64,000 nucleotides of DNA from Clostridia bacterium (GCA_017620615.1 JAGAUW010000008.1:21128-85127); one strand, 5' to 3'. Shown: positions 26,741 to 35,895, numbered from the stretch's first letter. Program-made: numbers and translations. The notes: a model not told the origin generated them from the letters alone.

Positions 26741-28156
26741 TTATTTATCCTTTTTTGCCGCTTTTGCAACAATTTTATAAAGTGCAATAAGAGCAATAGC
26801 ATTGGGTATAACCATTAGATAGTTAAAGAAGTCTGTAAGCTCCCATACCAAATCATTGGATAGAATCGAACCGGTGAAAATAAACGCAATAGAAATCACC
26901 GCGTAAAGAATTACGCCAATCTTTTTGTTCTTTGTGAGATACTGCGCATTTATTTTACCAAAGAAGTTCCAGCCGATAATTGTTGAAAGTGCAAAGAAGA
27001 ACAAGCATATTGCAATGAATCCGTTACCAAACGCACTGGAGCCAATAGCACCGGAAAATGCCATTTGCATAGCGCTTGTTTTTGACACAATAGCATCTGC
27101 ACCAGATGTGGCAGCAAGGTATGCATCACCAGCAAGACCTGCAAGTGGTCCATTGCCTGCATAAAGGCATGAAATAACAACAAGTGCTGTCATTGTAAGA
27201 ACAACAAATGTATCAATAAACACACCTATCATAGCAGCTGTACCCTGATCGTGAGGTTTTTTCACATTTGCCATAGCATGAGCATGAGGTGTTGAACCCA
27301 TACCTGCTTCGTTGGAGAAAAGACCTCTCTTTGCGCCTTGACTGATAGCGGTTTTAAGTGCATAACCGATTCCACCGCCAATCAAAGCGCTTGGTGTGAA
27401 TGCATATTTGAATATCATGCCGAATGTTTCCGGAATAAACTTAACACGAATGCAAAGCACTACAAGTCCGCCAACTATATAAAGAAGTGCCATAAAAGGT
27501 ACCATTTTTTCAGTAACAGATGCAAGGCGCTGAACACCGCCAAGGAAAATGAAAGCCGAAATAACAGCCACAACAATTCCCATAACCCAAACCGGAATAC
27601 CGAATGCAGTATTGCAGGTTTCAGCAATAGAGTTTGACTGAACCATGCTTCCCATAAATCCAAGAGCCAGAACTGCAGCAATAGCAAAGAACACTGAAAG
27701 GAATGTTCCAAAGCCATTGGGGAAAGCTTTCTTTATGTAATAAACAGGGCCACCATGGATTTCTCCATTTTCGTCTTTGATTCTTGTTTCCTGAGCAAGT
27801 ACCGCTTCGGCATAAATAGTAGCCATACCAAGGAATGCTATAATCCACATCCAGAATATTGCACCAGGACCACCGATAAGAATTGCACCGGATGCACCAA
27901 CGATGTTACCTGTGCCAACCTGAGCTGCAATAGCTGTAGCAAGCGCCTGGAAAGAACTGATTCCGCTTTTCTGCTTGCCGCCACGAAGCTTGAGGTTTCC
28001 AAATACCTGTTTCACACCTTCGCCAAAGCAACGAACCTGAACAAAACGTGTTTTGATTGAGAAGAAAAGACCGACTCCTACAAGCAAAATAATAAGAATG
28101 TAGTCAGATAGATACGCGTTGGCTTTTGCCACAATGTTTAATAATGTTTCTTGCAT
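26741..28156 (-). CDS. Sodium:alanine/glycine symporter (AGCS family)
   Basis: 471-residue membrane transporter with about eleven hydrophobic segments. Family markers: SSFQALATAIAAQVGTGNI near residues 66-84, GGPGAIFWMWI, and AKRGLFSNEAGMGSTPHAH in the second half. It imports alanine or glycine with sodium. A glycine riboswitch precedes it, which supports glycine as a substrate. Start ATG 28156 has CAGGAGGG upstream. Confidence 0.95.
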   Translation of the reverse strand: MQETLLNIVAKANAYLSDYILIILLVGVGLFFSIKTRFVQVRCFGEGVKQVFGNLKLRGGKQKSGISSFQALATAIAAQVGTGNIVGASGAILIGGPGAIFWMWIIAFLGMATIYAEAVLAQETRIKDENGEIHGGPVYYIKKAFPNGFGTFLSVFFAIAAVLALGFMGSMVQSNSIAETCNTAFGIPVWVMGIVVAVISAFIFLGGVQRLASVTEKMVPFMALLYIVGGLVVLCIRVKFIPETFGMIFKYAFTPSALIGGGIGYALKTAISQGAKRGLFSNEAGMGSTPHAHAMANVKKPHDQGTAAMIGVFIDTFVVLTMTALVVISCLYAGNGPLAGLAGDAYLAATSGADAIVSKTSAMQMAFSGAIGSSAFGNGFIAICLFFFALSTIIGWNFFGKINAQYLTKNKKIGVILYAVISIAFIFTGSILSNDLVWELTDFFNYLMVIPNAIALIALYKIVAKAAKKDK

Positions 28157-28175
28157 GGTTTAAAACCCTCCTGAA

Positions 28176-28216
28176 AAATAAAATAAAAATAGCCGACCGA
28201 GTGATACTCAGCGGCT
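28176..28216 (-). terminator. Riboswitch expression-platform terminator
   Basis: Minus-strand hairpin AGCCGCTGAGT / ACTCGG(T)CGGCT (one bulge), followed by an A/T-rich run with many T. It lies between the glycine aptamer and the symporter gene, so it likely ends transcription in one ligand state. Confidence 0.75.
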
Positions 28217-28255
28217 CCGGAATTTGACACACAGACATATGTAAGTATAAAAATT

Positions 28256-28378
28256 TGTCTGCTCCGTCCTTTTGCCTGAGAGATTCAGCCGATAAAAAAC
28301 CGACCTTGCACCTTCGGCACTCAAAATGAGATTCTCCGGAGTCCCCTCTGCTTTCAGTCTAAAAAATTCTGAAAGTTT
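28256..28378 (-). ncRNA. Glycine riboswitch (single aptamer)
   Basis: The minus strand holds the conserved glycine aptamer elements in order: CTCCGGAGAATC, TGCCGAAGGTGCAAG, a variable stem, then CTCTCAGGCAAAAGGACGGAG. Only one full aptamer is present; the hairpin just upstream (CTTTCAG / CTGAAAG, 28349-28375) fits the small helper stem seen in singlet glycine riboswitches. The position directly before a glycine/alanine symporter fits known usage. A CAGACA / TGTCTG hairpin (about 28232-28264) just after the aptamer could act in the switch. ON or OFF behaviour cannot be decided by eye. Confidence 0.93.
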
Positions 28379-28395
28379 CACTGGGTTACCCATAC

Positions 28396-28423
28396 ATTAT
28401 ACACCCATTTCATCTTTTGTCAA
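28396..28423 (-). promoter_or_regulatory. Promoter of the glycine riboswitch-symporter transcript
   Basis: Minus-strand TTGACA (28418-28423), 16-base spacer, TATAAT (28396-28401). Confidence 0.85.
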
Positions 28424-28514
28424 TACTTTTTAAAAAATTTGTCGATTTTAGCTACTATTTATTTTTTAACACTTTTAACACCCAGAAATATAATATAAAA
28501 TGGAGGTGAATTGT

Positions 28515-29792
28515 ATGAATATACATATAGTAAAAAGCGGTGAAACCGCAGCATCCATTGCGGAGCAATACGGGGTACCGGAATTCGTTGTTGTTACTCT
28601 TAACAATCTTGAAGAAATTCCCACTTTAGTTGAAGGTCAGGCACTTCTTATTTTAGAACCTACGCAAATCCATACAGTAAGCGCCAACGAAACGATATAT
28701 TCCATTGCACAAAACTATGGAATAAGCGTCAATGCACTGTTTCAAAATAATCCGATTTTAGGCGGCAGAACAACTCTTTATCCCGGTCAGACCCTTGTAA
28801 TTTCCTTTGAAAGAAACGTTAGCCGTGAGATCGACGTAAACGGTTATGCATATCCTTACGTAAATATGTCTGTTCTTGAAGGTATACTTCCTTACTCCAC
28901 CTATCTCACGCCTTTTACTTACGGAATAACCGAGCAGGGTGGCCTCGTGTATCTTGATGACGAAGAGTTGATTGAAAAAGCATACAGCTATGGTGTTCTT
29001 CCTCTAATGCATCTGTCCACCCTCACCGAAAGCGGCGGTTTCAGCAACGAGCTTGCAAGTACTGTTTTAAACAATCCTGAAATTCAGGAACGGCTAATTG
29101 AAGAGGTTGTGTATAATATGCAAACCAAAGATTATCGGGGACTTGACATAGATTTCGAATTTGTTTATCCCGAGGACAGCCTTTTGTATGGCGAATTTAT
29201 AGGGAAACTGAGAAACCGGCTTAACCCTTTGGGTTTTGAAGTTATCGCTGCCCTTGCCCCAAAAACTTCTGATACACAAAGAGGTCTTCTCTATGAGGGA
29301 CACAACTATCAGGCGGTAGGAGATAATGCCGATGCCGTCCTGCTTATGACATATGAGTGGGGATATACCTATGGTCCCGCCATGGCTGTGGCGCCCATAC
29401 GAAATGTACGTCAGGTGGTTGATTATGCTCTTACGCGAATACCGGCAGCAAAAATATTTTTGGGCATACCAAACTATGGCTATGACTGGACCTTGCCATA
29501 TGTAAAGGGCGAAAGCCGTGCACGGCTTATATCAAATGTTGAAGCAATAAAAATTGCTGCACGAAATGGGGTTGGTATACAGTTTGATGAAGTTTCACAG
29601 TCCCCCTGGTTCAGGTACACAGACGATAGTGGCAAAGAGCACGAAGTTTGGTTTGAGGACATCCGCAGCATACAGCAAAAATTCAACCTCGTAAACGAAA
29701 AATCTCTTCGCGGTGTAGGCTACTGGAATTATATGCGACCCTTCCAGCAGAATTTTTCCCTCCTCAATTATATGTTCAATGTAAGACAATAA
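28515..29792 (+). CDS. LysM-containing glycosyl hydrolase family 18, spore peptidoglycan hydrolase (SleL/YaaH-like)
   Basis: 425 residues. Two N-terminal LysM peptidoglycan-binding repeats (about 2-47, HIVKSGETAASIAEQYGV; and 51-96, HTVSANETIYSIAQNYGI), then a GH18 barrel with the catalytic pattern LDIDFEFVYPE (Asp211, Asp213, Glu215). There is no signal peptide, as is usual for spore proteins made in the mother cell. Close in layout to Bacillus SleL/YaaH, an N-acetylglucosaminidase that degrades cortex fragments during germination. I use the ATG at 28515, which sits properly after TGGAGGTG; five residues upstream are in frame but overlap that site. Confidence 0.88.
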   Translation: MNIHIVKSGETAASIAEQYGVPEFVVVTLNNLEEIPTLVEGQALLILEPTQIHTVSANETIYSIAQNYGISVNALFQNNPILGGRTTLYPGQTLVISFERNVSREIDVNGYAYPYVNMSVLEGILPYSTYLTPFTYGITEQGGLVYLDDEELIEKAYSYGVLPLMHLSTLTESGGFSNELASTVLNNPEIQERLIEEVVYNMQTKDYRGLDIDFEFVYPEDSLLYGEFIGKLRNRLNPLGFEVIAALAPKTSDTQRGLLYEGHNYQAVGDNADAVLLMTYEWGYTYGPAMAVAPIRNVRQVVDYALTRIPAAKIFLGIPNYGYDWTLPYVKGESRARLISNVEAIKIAARNGVGIQFDEVSQSPWFRYTDDSGKEHEVWFEDIRSIQQKFNLVNEKSLRGVGYWNYMRPFQQNFSLLNYMFNVRQ

Positions 29793-29895
29793 AAAACGCT
29801 CCCCCGGATACGCAATATGGACCGACCTCCCAATCGTTAGATTTTGGTCTAACTTTTCATGGTCACATCAATCTGCTTTCTGGGGTGTTTTTATT
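29791..29895. repeat. Nested inverted repeats after the LysM hydrolase gene, possible IS-end remnant
   Basis: An outer stem AAAAACGCTCCCC / GGGGTGTTTTT looks like a terminator whose loop holds about 75 extra bases. Inside are GGACC / GGTC (29819-29823; 29861-29864) and a hairpin GTTAGA-TTTTGG-TCTAAC (29836-29853). The insert edges, TGGACCGACC...GTTAGA and the inverse TGTGACCATGAAAAGTTAGA, resemble IS3-family terminal repeats. No transposase is present. Either a decayed element or a structured terminator. Confidence 0.4.
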
Positions 29896-29982
29896 TTTCC
29901 AATTTGCAATTCCAGTTTGAAATGTTTTTCGTCAGAAAGTCACTACCTTTTAAAAAAGGCGTATCTAACGCAAAATAGTGTA

Positions 29983-30011
29983 TTGACAATATCTTTTTAA
30001 TAGATTATAAT
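29983..30011 (+). promoter_or_regulatory. Promoter of the CapA-like gene
   Basis: TTGACA (29983-29988), 17-base spacer, TATAAT (30006-30011); AGGAGGA precedes the start codon. Confidence 0.88.
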
Positions 30012-30064
30012 CGGTTTGTAAGGTTTTGTATATAAAGTAACTTTTAATAAACAGGAGGAAATTT

Positions 30065-31156
30065 ATGAAAACATTACTTCTCGGTGATCTTTCACCAAGC
30101 GAAACCACAAATCCATTATTTAAAAACAAGGAAGTCGAAAAACTTTTCAATGATACAGTCTCGGTTTTTCAGGGGAATGACATAAACTTTGTCAACCTTG
30201 AATGCGCGCTCACTGAATGTGAAAATGATATCGAAAAATTCGGACCGCCGCTCAAGGCTGCTGCTGAAGTTGCGGATGTCCTTGCCGAAATCGGAGTTAA
30301 CTGCTGTGGCCTCAGCAATAACCATATTTTCGATTTTGGAAAGCAGGGAGTAAAAGACACCCTTGATGCTCTCTCCAAAGCCGGCATTTCATATACCGGT
30401 TTTGGAGAAAACTATGAAGACTCAAGAAAAAATATAGTATTTGAGAAGGACGGCGAAAAGGTTGCTATCATTGCCGTGTGCGAACACGAATATTCATATG
30501 CCCTTGAAGACAGAATGGGTTCACGTCCTTACGATGAATATGACACCATTGAAGATATAGCAAATGCCAAAAAAGAAAACGACAGAGTTATTGTTATTTA
30601 TCATGGCGGAAAGGAACACTGTCAATATCCGTCACCACGAGTAAGGAAGGCTTGTCGTGCTATGGTTAAAAATGGTGCGGATGTTGTTCTTTGTCAGCAT
30701 AGTCATTGCATTGGATGCTATGAAGAGTATATGGGAAGCCACATCCTCTATGGACAAGGCAACTTCCACTTTGTTGTTTCGTGGGAATGGATTGATAAGA
30801 GTCTCTGGAACAATTGCCTCGCGGTTAAATATGATACAAAAACAAACAAAATCGAGTTTGTGCCCTTTGTTGTCAAAGATAGCGGCATAGCACTTGCCAA
30901 AGGCGAAGATAAAGAGAGAATCTTGGCAGGCTTTGAAAAGCGCAACGAAGAGCTCAAAAACGGCGAATGGAAAGCCGGATGGCATGCTTTCTGTGAATCC
31001 GTAAAGGAAAGATACCTTACCGTTATAAAAGAAGGCTATCAAGATGATGCGACAGAAAGACAAAACGCACGTTTTGCGCATTTTCTTGACTGTGAAGCAC
31101 ATACCGACGTGTGGCGCGAACTTTGTCCTACATACAATATGACAAATGAAAAATAA
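30065..31156 (+). CDS. CapA-like metallophosphatase-fold protein
   Basis: 363-residue protein of the CapA/PGA_cap family, with a calcineurin-like fold. Metal-site motifs are visible: LLLGDLSPSE at the N-terminus (with Asp8), NLECALTE, GLSNNHIFDFG, VIYHGGKEH and CQHSHCIGCYEEY. Bacillus CapA helps make poly-gamma-glutamate capsule and is membrane anchored; this protein has no signal peptide or membrane segment and no capB/capC neighbours, so a cytosolic phosphoesterase with another role is likelier. Own promoter and terminator. Confidence 0.8.
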   Translation: MKTLLLGDLSPSETTNPLFKNKEVEKLFNDTVSVFQGNDINFVNLECALTECENDIEKFGPPLKAAAEVADVLAEIGVNCCGLSNNHIFDFGKQGVKDTLDALSKAGISYTGFGENYEDSRKNIVFEKDGEKVAIIAVCEHEYSYALEDRMGSRPYDEYDTIEDIANAKKENDRVIVIYHGGKEHCQYPSPRVRKACRAMVKNGADVVLCQHSHCIGCYEEYMGSHILYGQGNFHFVVSWEWIDKSLWNNCLAVKYDTKTNKIEFVPFVVKDSGIALAKGEDKERILAGFEKRNEELKNGEWKAGWHAFCESVKERYLTVIKEGYQDDATERQNARFAHFLDCEAHTDVWRELCPTYNMTNEK

Positions 31157-31163
31157 TTTTTTC

Positions 31164-31200
31164 AACAACCTGTCCCAAAAGGGCAGGTTGTTTTATATTT
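31164..31200 (+). terminator. Terminator of the CapA-like gene
   Basis: AACAACCTGTCCC-AAAA-GGGCAGGTTGTT hairpin followed by a T-rich tail. Confidence 0.92.
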
Positions 31201-31223
31201 TGGGATATTTTATTTGCTTTTTT

Positions 31224-31251
31224 TTGACATTTATAGTATAATATTTATATT
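31224..31251 (+). promoter_or_regulatory. Promoter of the NSS symporter gene
   Basis: TTGACA (31224-31229), 16-base spacer, TATATT (31246-31251); AGGGGG lies before the ATG. Confidence 0.7.
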
Positions 31252-31274
31252 ATAAACATTTAGGGGGTCTATTT

Positions 31275-32633
31275 ATGACAAATGAAAAACGAAGCAGCTT
31301 TACGGGAAAGCTAGGATTTGTCCTTGCGGCAGCAGGCTCTGCTGTTGGGCTTGGAAACATCTGGCGATTTCCTTATCTTGCTGCAAAATACGGCGGCGGA
31401 ATTTTCCTGCTTGTTTACATTGTTCTTGCTGTTACTTTGGGTTTTGCCCTTATGACTGCTGAAATTGCTATCGGAAGAAAAACCGGACTTAGTGCCATCG
31501 AAGCATTCAAAAAGCTCAACAAGAAGTTTTCTTTCGTAGGTTGGCTTGCGGCACTTGTTCCTGTTATCATCTTGCCTTACTACTCCGTTATTGGCGGATG
31601 GGTTATGAAATATTTGTTCGCTTTTGTTTCAGACGGAGGTCACGCCGCTGCAGCAGACGATTACTTCGGTGGTTTTATAACGCAAGCCGATGAACCTGCC
31701 ATTTGGTTCCTTTTGTTTATCGGCGTTACCGCTTTAATCGTTCTCTGTGGTGTTGAAAAGGGTATCGAGAAGGTCAGCCGTTTTATGATGCCGGTGCTCG
31801 TTATTCTTTCAATCATCATTGCAATTTATTCAGTATGCATGCCCGGTGCGCTTGATGGCGTACTTTATTACATATTACCTGACTTTAGCAAATTTTCTGC
31901 TACAACCGTTCTTGCTGCTATGGGTCAGCTTTTCTATTCAATGTCACTTGCCATGGGTATTATGATAACATACGGTTCATACATGAAAAAAGATGTAAAC
32001 CTTGAATCTGCAGTGGGACAGATTGAGATTTTTGATACTGGTGTTGCTTTCCTTGCCGGACTTATGATTATCCCTGCTGTATTTGTTTTCTCTGGCGGAA
32101 CACCTGAAGCTCTGGGCAAAGGTCCAAGTCTTATGTTTGTAACTCTCCCAAAAGTTTTTGAAACCATGTGGGGCGGACAGATAGTGGGCGTTGCCTTCTT
32201 CCTCCTGGTTCTTTTTGCAGCTCTTACATCATCAATTTCCCTTATGGAAACAGTTGTTTCAATTGTCTGTGACAAATGCAAAATAAACCGCAATTTATCC
32301 TGTTTGATTGTTTTTGTCGCTTCACTCATTCTCGGATTTTTGTCAATCTTCGGTTACAGCATCTGGAGCAGCTTCACAATCATCGGGCTTCAGTTCCTTG
32401 ATTTCTTTGACTTTATCAGCAATAGTGTTCTGATGCCATTTGTTGCTTTCTTCACTTGCATTTTTGTAGGATATGTACTCAAACCACAATCGCTTATTGA
32501 AGAGGTTGAGCTTTCATCAAAATTTAAAAGAAAGGCTCTGTTCACTTTCGTAATAAAATATCTTGCACCTATTTGTATTGTTCTTATTCTTATTTCATCA
32601 GTACTTGATACACTTGGCATCTTCAAAATTTGA
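31275..32633 (+). CDS. Sodium-dependent transporter, neurotransmitter:sodium symporter (NSS) family
   Basis: 452-residue LeuT-fold membrane protein. The TM1 signature GSAVGLGNIWRFPYLAAKYG (residues 20-39) contains the sodium and substrate site. Later segments include the TM6-like FSMS region (LFYSMSLAMGIMITYGSYM) and TM8 with FAALTSSISLMETVVS. Bacterial members import amino acids such as tyrosine, tryptophan or leucine with sodium. The exact amino acid is not predictable. Together with the AGCS symporter it points to sodium-driven amino-acid uptake. Confidence 0.94.
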   Translation: MTNEKRSSFTGKLGFVLAAAGSAVGLGNIWRFPYLAAKYGGGIFLLVYIVLAVTLGFALMTAEIAIGRKTGLSAIEAFKKLNKKFSFVGWLAALVPVIILPYYSVIGGWVMKYLFAFVSDGGHAAAADDYFGGFITQADEPAIWFLLFIGVTALIVLCGVEKGIEKVSRFMMPVLVILSIIIAIYSVCMPGALDGVLYYILPDFSKFSATTVLAAMGQLFYSMSLAMGIMITYGSYMKKDVNLESAVGQIEIFDTGVAFLAGLMIIPAVFVFSGGTPEALGKGPSLMFVTLPKVFETMWGGQIVGVAFFLLVLFAALTSSISLMETVVSIVCDKCKINRNLSCLIVFVASLILGFLSIFGYSIWSSFTIIGLQFLDFFDFISNSVLMPFVAFFTCIFVGYVLKPQSLIEEVELSSKFKRKALFTFVIKYLAPICIVLILISSVLDTLGIFKI

Positions 32634-32650
32634 TAGATTCTGTATTGACA

Positions 32651-32680
32651 AATATCCCCCCGTATAACGGGGGGTATTTC
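32651..32680 (+). terminator. Terminator of the NSS symporter gene
   Basis: Hairpin AATATCCCCCC / GGGGGGTATTT around loop GTATAAC. Confidence 0.85.
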
Positions 32681-32726
32681 ATTGTATAACGGAAACCACG
32701 TAACTTTTGCATGGTTTTCTATATAC

Positions 32727-32764
32727 AAAAATCCGTGGAGGCAAAAGCCCTCACGGATTTTTAT
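32727..32764. terminator. Bidirectional terminator before the diacylglycerol kinase-like gene end
   Basis: AAAATCCGTG(G)AGG / CCCTCACGGATTTTT with loop CAAAAG. It ends the minus-strand lipid-kinase transcript. A further hairpin, GGAAACCA / TGGTTTTC, lies at about 32691-32720. Confidence 0.88.
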
Positions 32765-32789
32765 TTGCTCGTCATACATACCAAAATAA

Positions 32790-33767
32790 TTATATCATTT
32801 CACGCTGTCTGAGTTTGATTTTCTTGACATTTCTGTCACCTGAAACTGCAACAAAATTAAACGCATCCGGCACAATTTCAAACTCGGTAAACCCCGCATC
32901 CATAATTTCTCCGTCACAGCACAGTCTTATATTTCCGTTTAGCGGTGTAATAGTCATTTTTCTACATTTTTCACTATGAATTACTTTTTCTATTCCACGA
33001 ATTTTCAAGAAATCTCCCTTTGCATAGCGAGGCAGAAGTCCCAGGAATTTAAGCCTAGAAATGTTTTTTACTATATTAACACTCAAAAAGCCATCGCATA
33101 TAGACGCCAAAGGATTGCTTTTTATTCCGCCGCCACAATATGCACCGTTTGCCACTGAGGTAAGCAAAAGTTTCCCGTTGTGTTTTATCTTTCCGTCAAT
33201 CTCAATTTTAAGATTTGCTCCTTTTTTCCTGATCAAGGCAACAAAAATCGCAACTATATAGGCAATGGTTCCCTTGATAATTTTTCCTCTCTTTATTTCA
33301 TTTGTCATGTCTGCAACATTGCAATCAAAACCAATATTGAGCATGTTTACGCAATATCCCGATTTTTTCATTCCACCAACAGTGGTAATATATCTGATTG
33401 CATCGCATCTGACAGCAGGCGCACAGAGTTGAAACACTACATCACCAAAGGCTTTCGATTCATCAAAATTCCTACAGAAATCATTTCCCGTCCCAAGTGG
33501 CATAACTCCTATCTCTGCTTCAGGAAAATCAATAGCACCGCCCAGCACCTCGCTGAGTGTTCCGTCTCCTCCACAGGCAACAAACCGAGCTGCACCTATC
33601 TTTTCACAATATACTTTCGTAAAACGGCAAGCATCACCCACTGACTTTGTTATGTAAATCTCAATATCAGCCTTCAATCTTCCAGCTTCGTTTCTTATGT
33701 TTTCAATTATCCGGTCAATATTCTTTGGTTTTCCCGCTTTGGGATTTATTATAAAAACCGTTTTCAT
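32790..33767 (-). CDS. Diacylglycerol kinase-like lipid kinase (YegS/DgkB family)
   Basis: 325-residue cytosolic lipid kinase of the DAGK catalytic family. ATP-site motifs: IINPKAGKPKN at the N-terminus and ACGGDGTLSEVLGG near residue 80, then MPLGTGNDFCRNF. Family members phosphorylate diacylglycerol or related lipids; the substrate here is not established. I use the ATG at 33767 after AAGGAG; an upstream in-frame start would overlap the preceding gene. It follows the hydroxyacid dehydrogenase gene by 16 bases. A second member of this family is at 51598-52500. Confidence 0.88.
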   Translation of the reverse strand: MKTVFIINPKAGKPKNIDRIIENIRNEAGRLKADIEIYITKSVGDACRFTKVYCEKIGAARFVACGGDGTLSEVLGGAIDFPEAEIGVMPLGTGNDFCRNFDESKAFGDVVFQLCAPAVRCDAIRYITTVGGMKKSGYCVNMLNIGFDCNVADMTNEIKRGKIIKGTIAYIVAIFVALIRKKGANLKIEIDGKIKHNGKLLLTSVANGAYCGGGIKSNPLASICDGFLSVNIVKNISRLKFLGLLPRYAKGDFLKIRGIEKVIHSEKCRKMTITPLNGNIRLCCDGEIMDAGFTEFEIVPDAFNFVAVSGDRNVKKIKLRQREMI

Positions 33768-33783
33768 TTCTTTCTCCTTGGAA

Positions 33784-34731
33784 CTAGACCACTCTCCCTT
33801 TGTTGCCACCACTGAAAAAGTCTTTTATATTCATCACAATTTCATCAAGACATCGTACCCTTGATTCATAAGCACCCCACGCCATATGTGGAGTCAAAAG
33901 GACATTTTCCCTATCTTTTATTTCATAAAAAGGATGCGTCGCCGGAAAAGGCTCTTTTGAATAAACATCACATCCGAAAGCCCCTATTTTCTCTTCCTTT
34001 ATTGCCGTGGCTATCGCCTTTTCATCAACCACAGCACCTCGTGCCACATTCACCAGAATTGCATCTCGTTTCATAAGTGAAAGTCGCTTTTTATTTATCA
34101 ACTCATATGTTTCATCAGTGAGAGGGGTGTGTATGGTTATTATATTAGCATACCGGCAAAGTGTGTCAATATCAACACACTTGTAACCAGCAATCGGCGT
34201 CCTTTTATTCACAATAAGCTCACAGCCCAGCGCCTTTGCTACCATACCAACTTCCCGGCCTATATTTCCAAAACCCACAATTCCCCAGGTCTTTCCAAAA
34301 AGCTCGTGATACACAGGCGAAAGTTTGTTTGCCGTATCACTTTTTGAATATTCGCCGCTCTTTACAAAGCCATTGTATTCCGTCAGGTGGGTTGCAAGGG
34401 AAAGTACCATTGACGCTGTAAGCTGAGCACAGCTGTGAGATGAATATCCCACCACGTTACAAACCGCAATCCCTTTTTCTTTGCAATAATCAATATCAAT
34501 ATTGTCATATCCCGTGGCTGCTACACATATAAGCTTTAAATTTTTTGCATATTTAAGATTGCTTTCGTTGAGTTTTACCTTGTTTAAAACTGCAACATCA
34601 CATGTCCCAATTCTTTCAGCCACATGTTCGGGATTTGTTGACTGATAGACTTCGCATTCGCCAAGCACTTTGAGTGGTTCAAGAGACAAATCCTCTCCGA
34701 GCGTTGCCGCATCAAGCACTGTTATTTTCAT
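33784..34731 (-). CDS. D-2-hydroxyacid dehydrogenase
   Basis: 315 residues. NAD-binding GIVGFGNIGREVG near residue 149, then the catalytic set: Arg in NVARGAVVDE, Glu in DVYSKEPFP, and His in LLTPHMAWGAYESR. The family reduces or oxidises D-2-hydroxyacids (glycerate, lactate, phosphoglycerate); the C-terminal ACT domain of long SerA is missing. Best guess is a glycerate/hydroxypyruvate-type reductase. Two in-frame ATGs lie close together; the second (34731) is better spaced from AGGA. Confidence 0.88.
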   Translation of the reverse strand: MKITVLDAATLGEDLSLEPLKVLGECEVYQSTNPEHVAERIGTCDVAVLNKVKLNESNLKYAKNLKLICVAATGYDNIDIDYCKEKGIAVCNVVGYSSHSCAQLTASMVLSLATHLTEYNGFVKSGEYSKSDTANKLSPVYHELFGKTWGIVGFGNIGREVGMVAKALGCELIVNKRTPIAGYKCVDIDTLCRYANIITIHTPLTDETYELINKKRLSLMKRDAILVNVARGAVVDEKAIATAIKEEKIGAFGCDVYSKEPFPATHPFYEIKDRENVLLTPHMAWGAYESRVRCLDEIVMNIKDFFSGGNKGRVV

Positions 34732-34755
34732 TTTCATCCATCCTAAATAAAAGTT

Positions 34756-35292
34756 TTATGCTTTTTCAGTTTTTGAAAATTTTATATCATTCACAAACAT
34801 ACCAATAACGGTAAATAAAAGCAAAACTGCGTGTGTAATAAGCGCGCCAAAGGACTTTGACAAAATATCATATGTACACCAAAGTACCATATTCACAATG
34901 GTCCAGAAACGATACTTTGCACCGTTTTTCTGTCCTATGCACAGAATAAATGTGAGTGATGCAACAATCACCAAAAGCCCAAGCCAAGTAATGCCGCCTG
35001 CCACTGCGATATTCAGAGCAATTATCGCTATGGCATAAATAACGATAAGCCAAGTGGGCAGGGGCTTATTTTTTGAATCAAAGAAATAATTTATAATAGT
35101 CTGTAAGCTGCCAATATAACACGCCGCCGCGCCGTTTATTCCGTTGCCGCCAATTAAATAGCTTGTAGCAACCAAGAAGTTTCCGCAAAATACGAAGAAC
35201 AGAATTTTTTTCATATCCTTACCCTTGATCAGCGATGCTGTAACCATTGAAATTAAACCCAAAATGCTGAGTATGTATGATAATGTCTGCAT
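34756..35292 (-). CDS. YgjV-family inner-membrane protein
   Basis: 178-residue polytopic membrane protein with about six hydrophobic segments. The pattern ILSILGLISMVTASLIKGKD, then FCGNFLVATSYLIGGNGING, and WTIVNMVLWCTYDILS fits the YgjV family of bacterial inner-membrane proteins, whose function is unknown. It lies between mntP and the hydroxyacid dehydrogenase on the same strand, with gaps of 42 and 24 bases. Confidence 0.75.
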   Translation of the reverse strand: MQTLSYILSILGLISMVTASLIKGKDMKKILFFVFCGNFLVATSYLIGGNGINGAAACYIGSLQTIINYFFDSKNKPLPTWLIVIYAIAIIALNIAVAGGITWLGLLVIVASLTFILCIGQKNGAKYRFWTIVNMVLWCTYDILSKSFGALITHAVLLLFTVIGMFVNDIKFSKTEKA

Positions 35293-35334
35293 AAAATTTT
35301 CTCTCCTAAACTGTCTTTTGTAATTTTTTTATCA

Positions 35335-35895
35335 TTATCCCAAAACCCCTATATGTTCCAACAGGATTTTGAATCCCATAACAATAAGTATAATTCCGCC
35401 AGCAAGCTCCGCCTTTGATTTATACCGACAACCAAACTTGTTGCCAACCAAAAGTCCAAAGCCTGAGAGCAAAAAGGTTATTACTCCGATGAATGAAACC
35501 GCAGGAATAATCGAAACCTTTAAAAAAGCAAAGGTAACACCCACAGCCAGTGCATCAATGCTTGTGGCAACAGCCAGAGGCAACATCGCCCGAAGAGAAA
35601 AAGATTCATCCATTTTTTCATTCTCACCGCAAGATTCCTTTATCATATTAAATCCAATTATACTTAAAAGCACAAACGCTATCCAATGGTCGATATTTGC
35701 AATAAGAGACTGAAATCCCACCCCCAGCAAATATCCAATAGCGGGCATAAGTGCCTGAAATCCTCCAAAATAAAGACCTATAATAATGCAGTGTTTTTTC
35801 TGTATTTTTCCAAGGGACAGCCCCTTGCATATGGAAACAGCAAAGGCATCAGCGGAAAGTCCCACCGCAACAACGAATAATTCCCACAAGCCCAT
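35335..35895 (-). CDS. mntP: Manganese efflux pump MntP
   Basis: 186-residue membrane protein with six predicted helices, exporting excess Mn2+. The first half holds [20 protein letters not shown] and the second half the matching [17 protein letters not shown], each with the conserved Asp-Ala motif of the family. No yybP-ykoY manganese riboswitch is visible in the short (about 70-base) gap to pyruvate kinase. Confidence 0.93.
   Translation of the reverse strand: MGLWELFVVAVGLSADAFAVSICKGLSLGKIQKKHCIIIGLYFGGFQALMPAIGYLLGVGFQSLIANIDHWIAFVLLSIIGFNMIKESCGENEKMDESFSLRAMLPLAVATSIDALAVGVTFAFLKVSIIPAVSFIGVITFLLSGFGLLVGNKFGCRYKSKAELAGGIILIVMGFKILLEHIGVLG

Noticed and set aside
30065..31156. Capsule synthesis operon
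   Set aside because: Only a lone CapA-like fold protein without membrane anchor; capB, capC and other capsule genes are absent.
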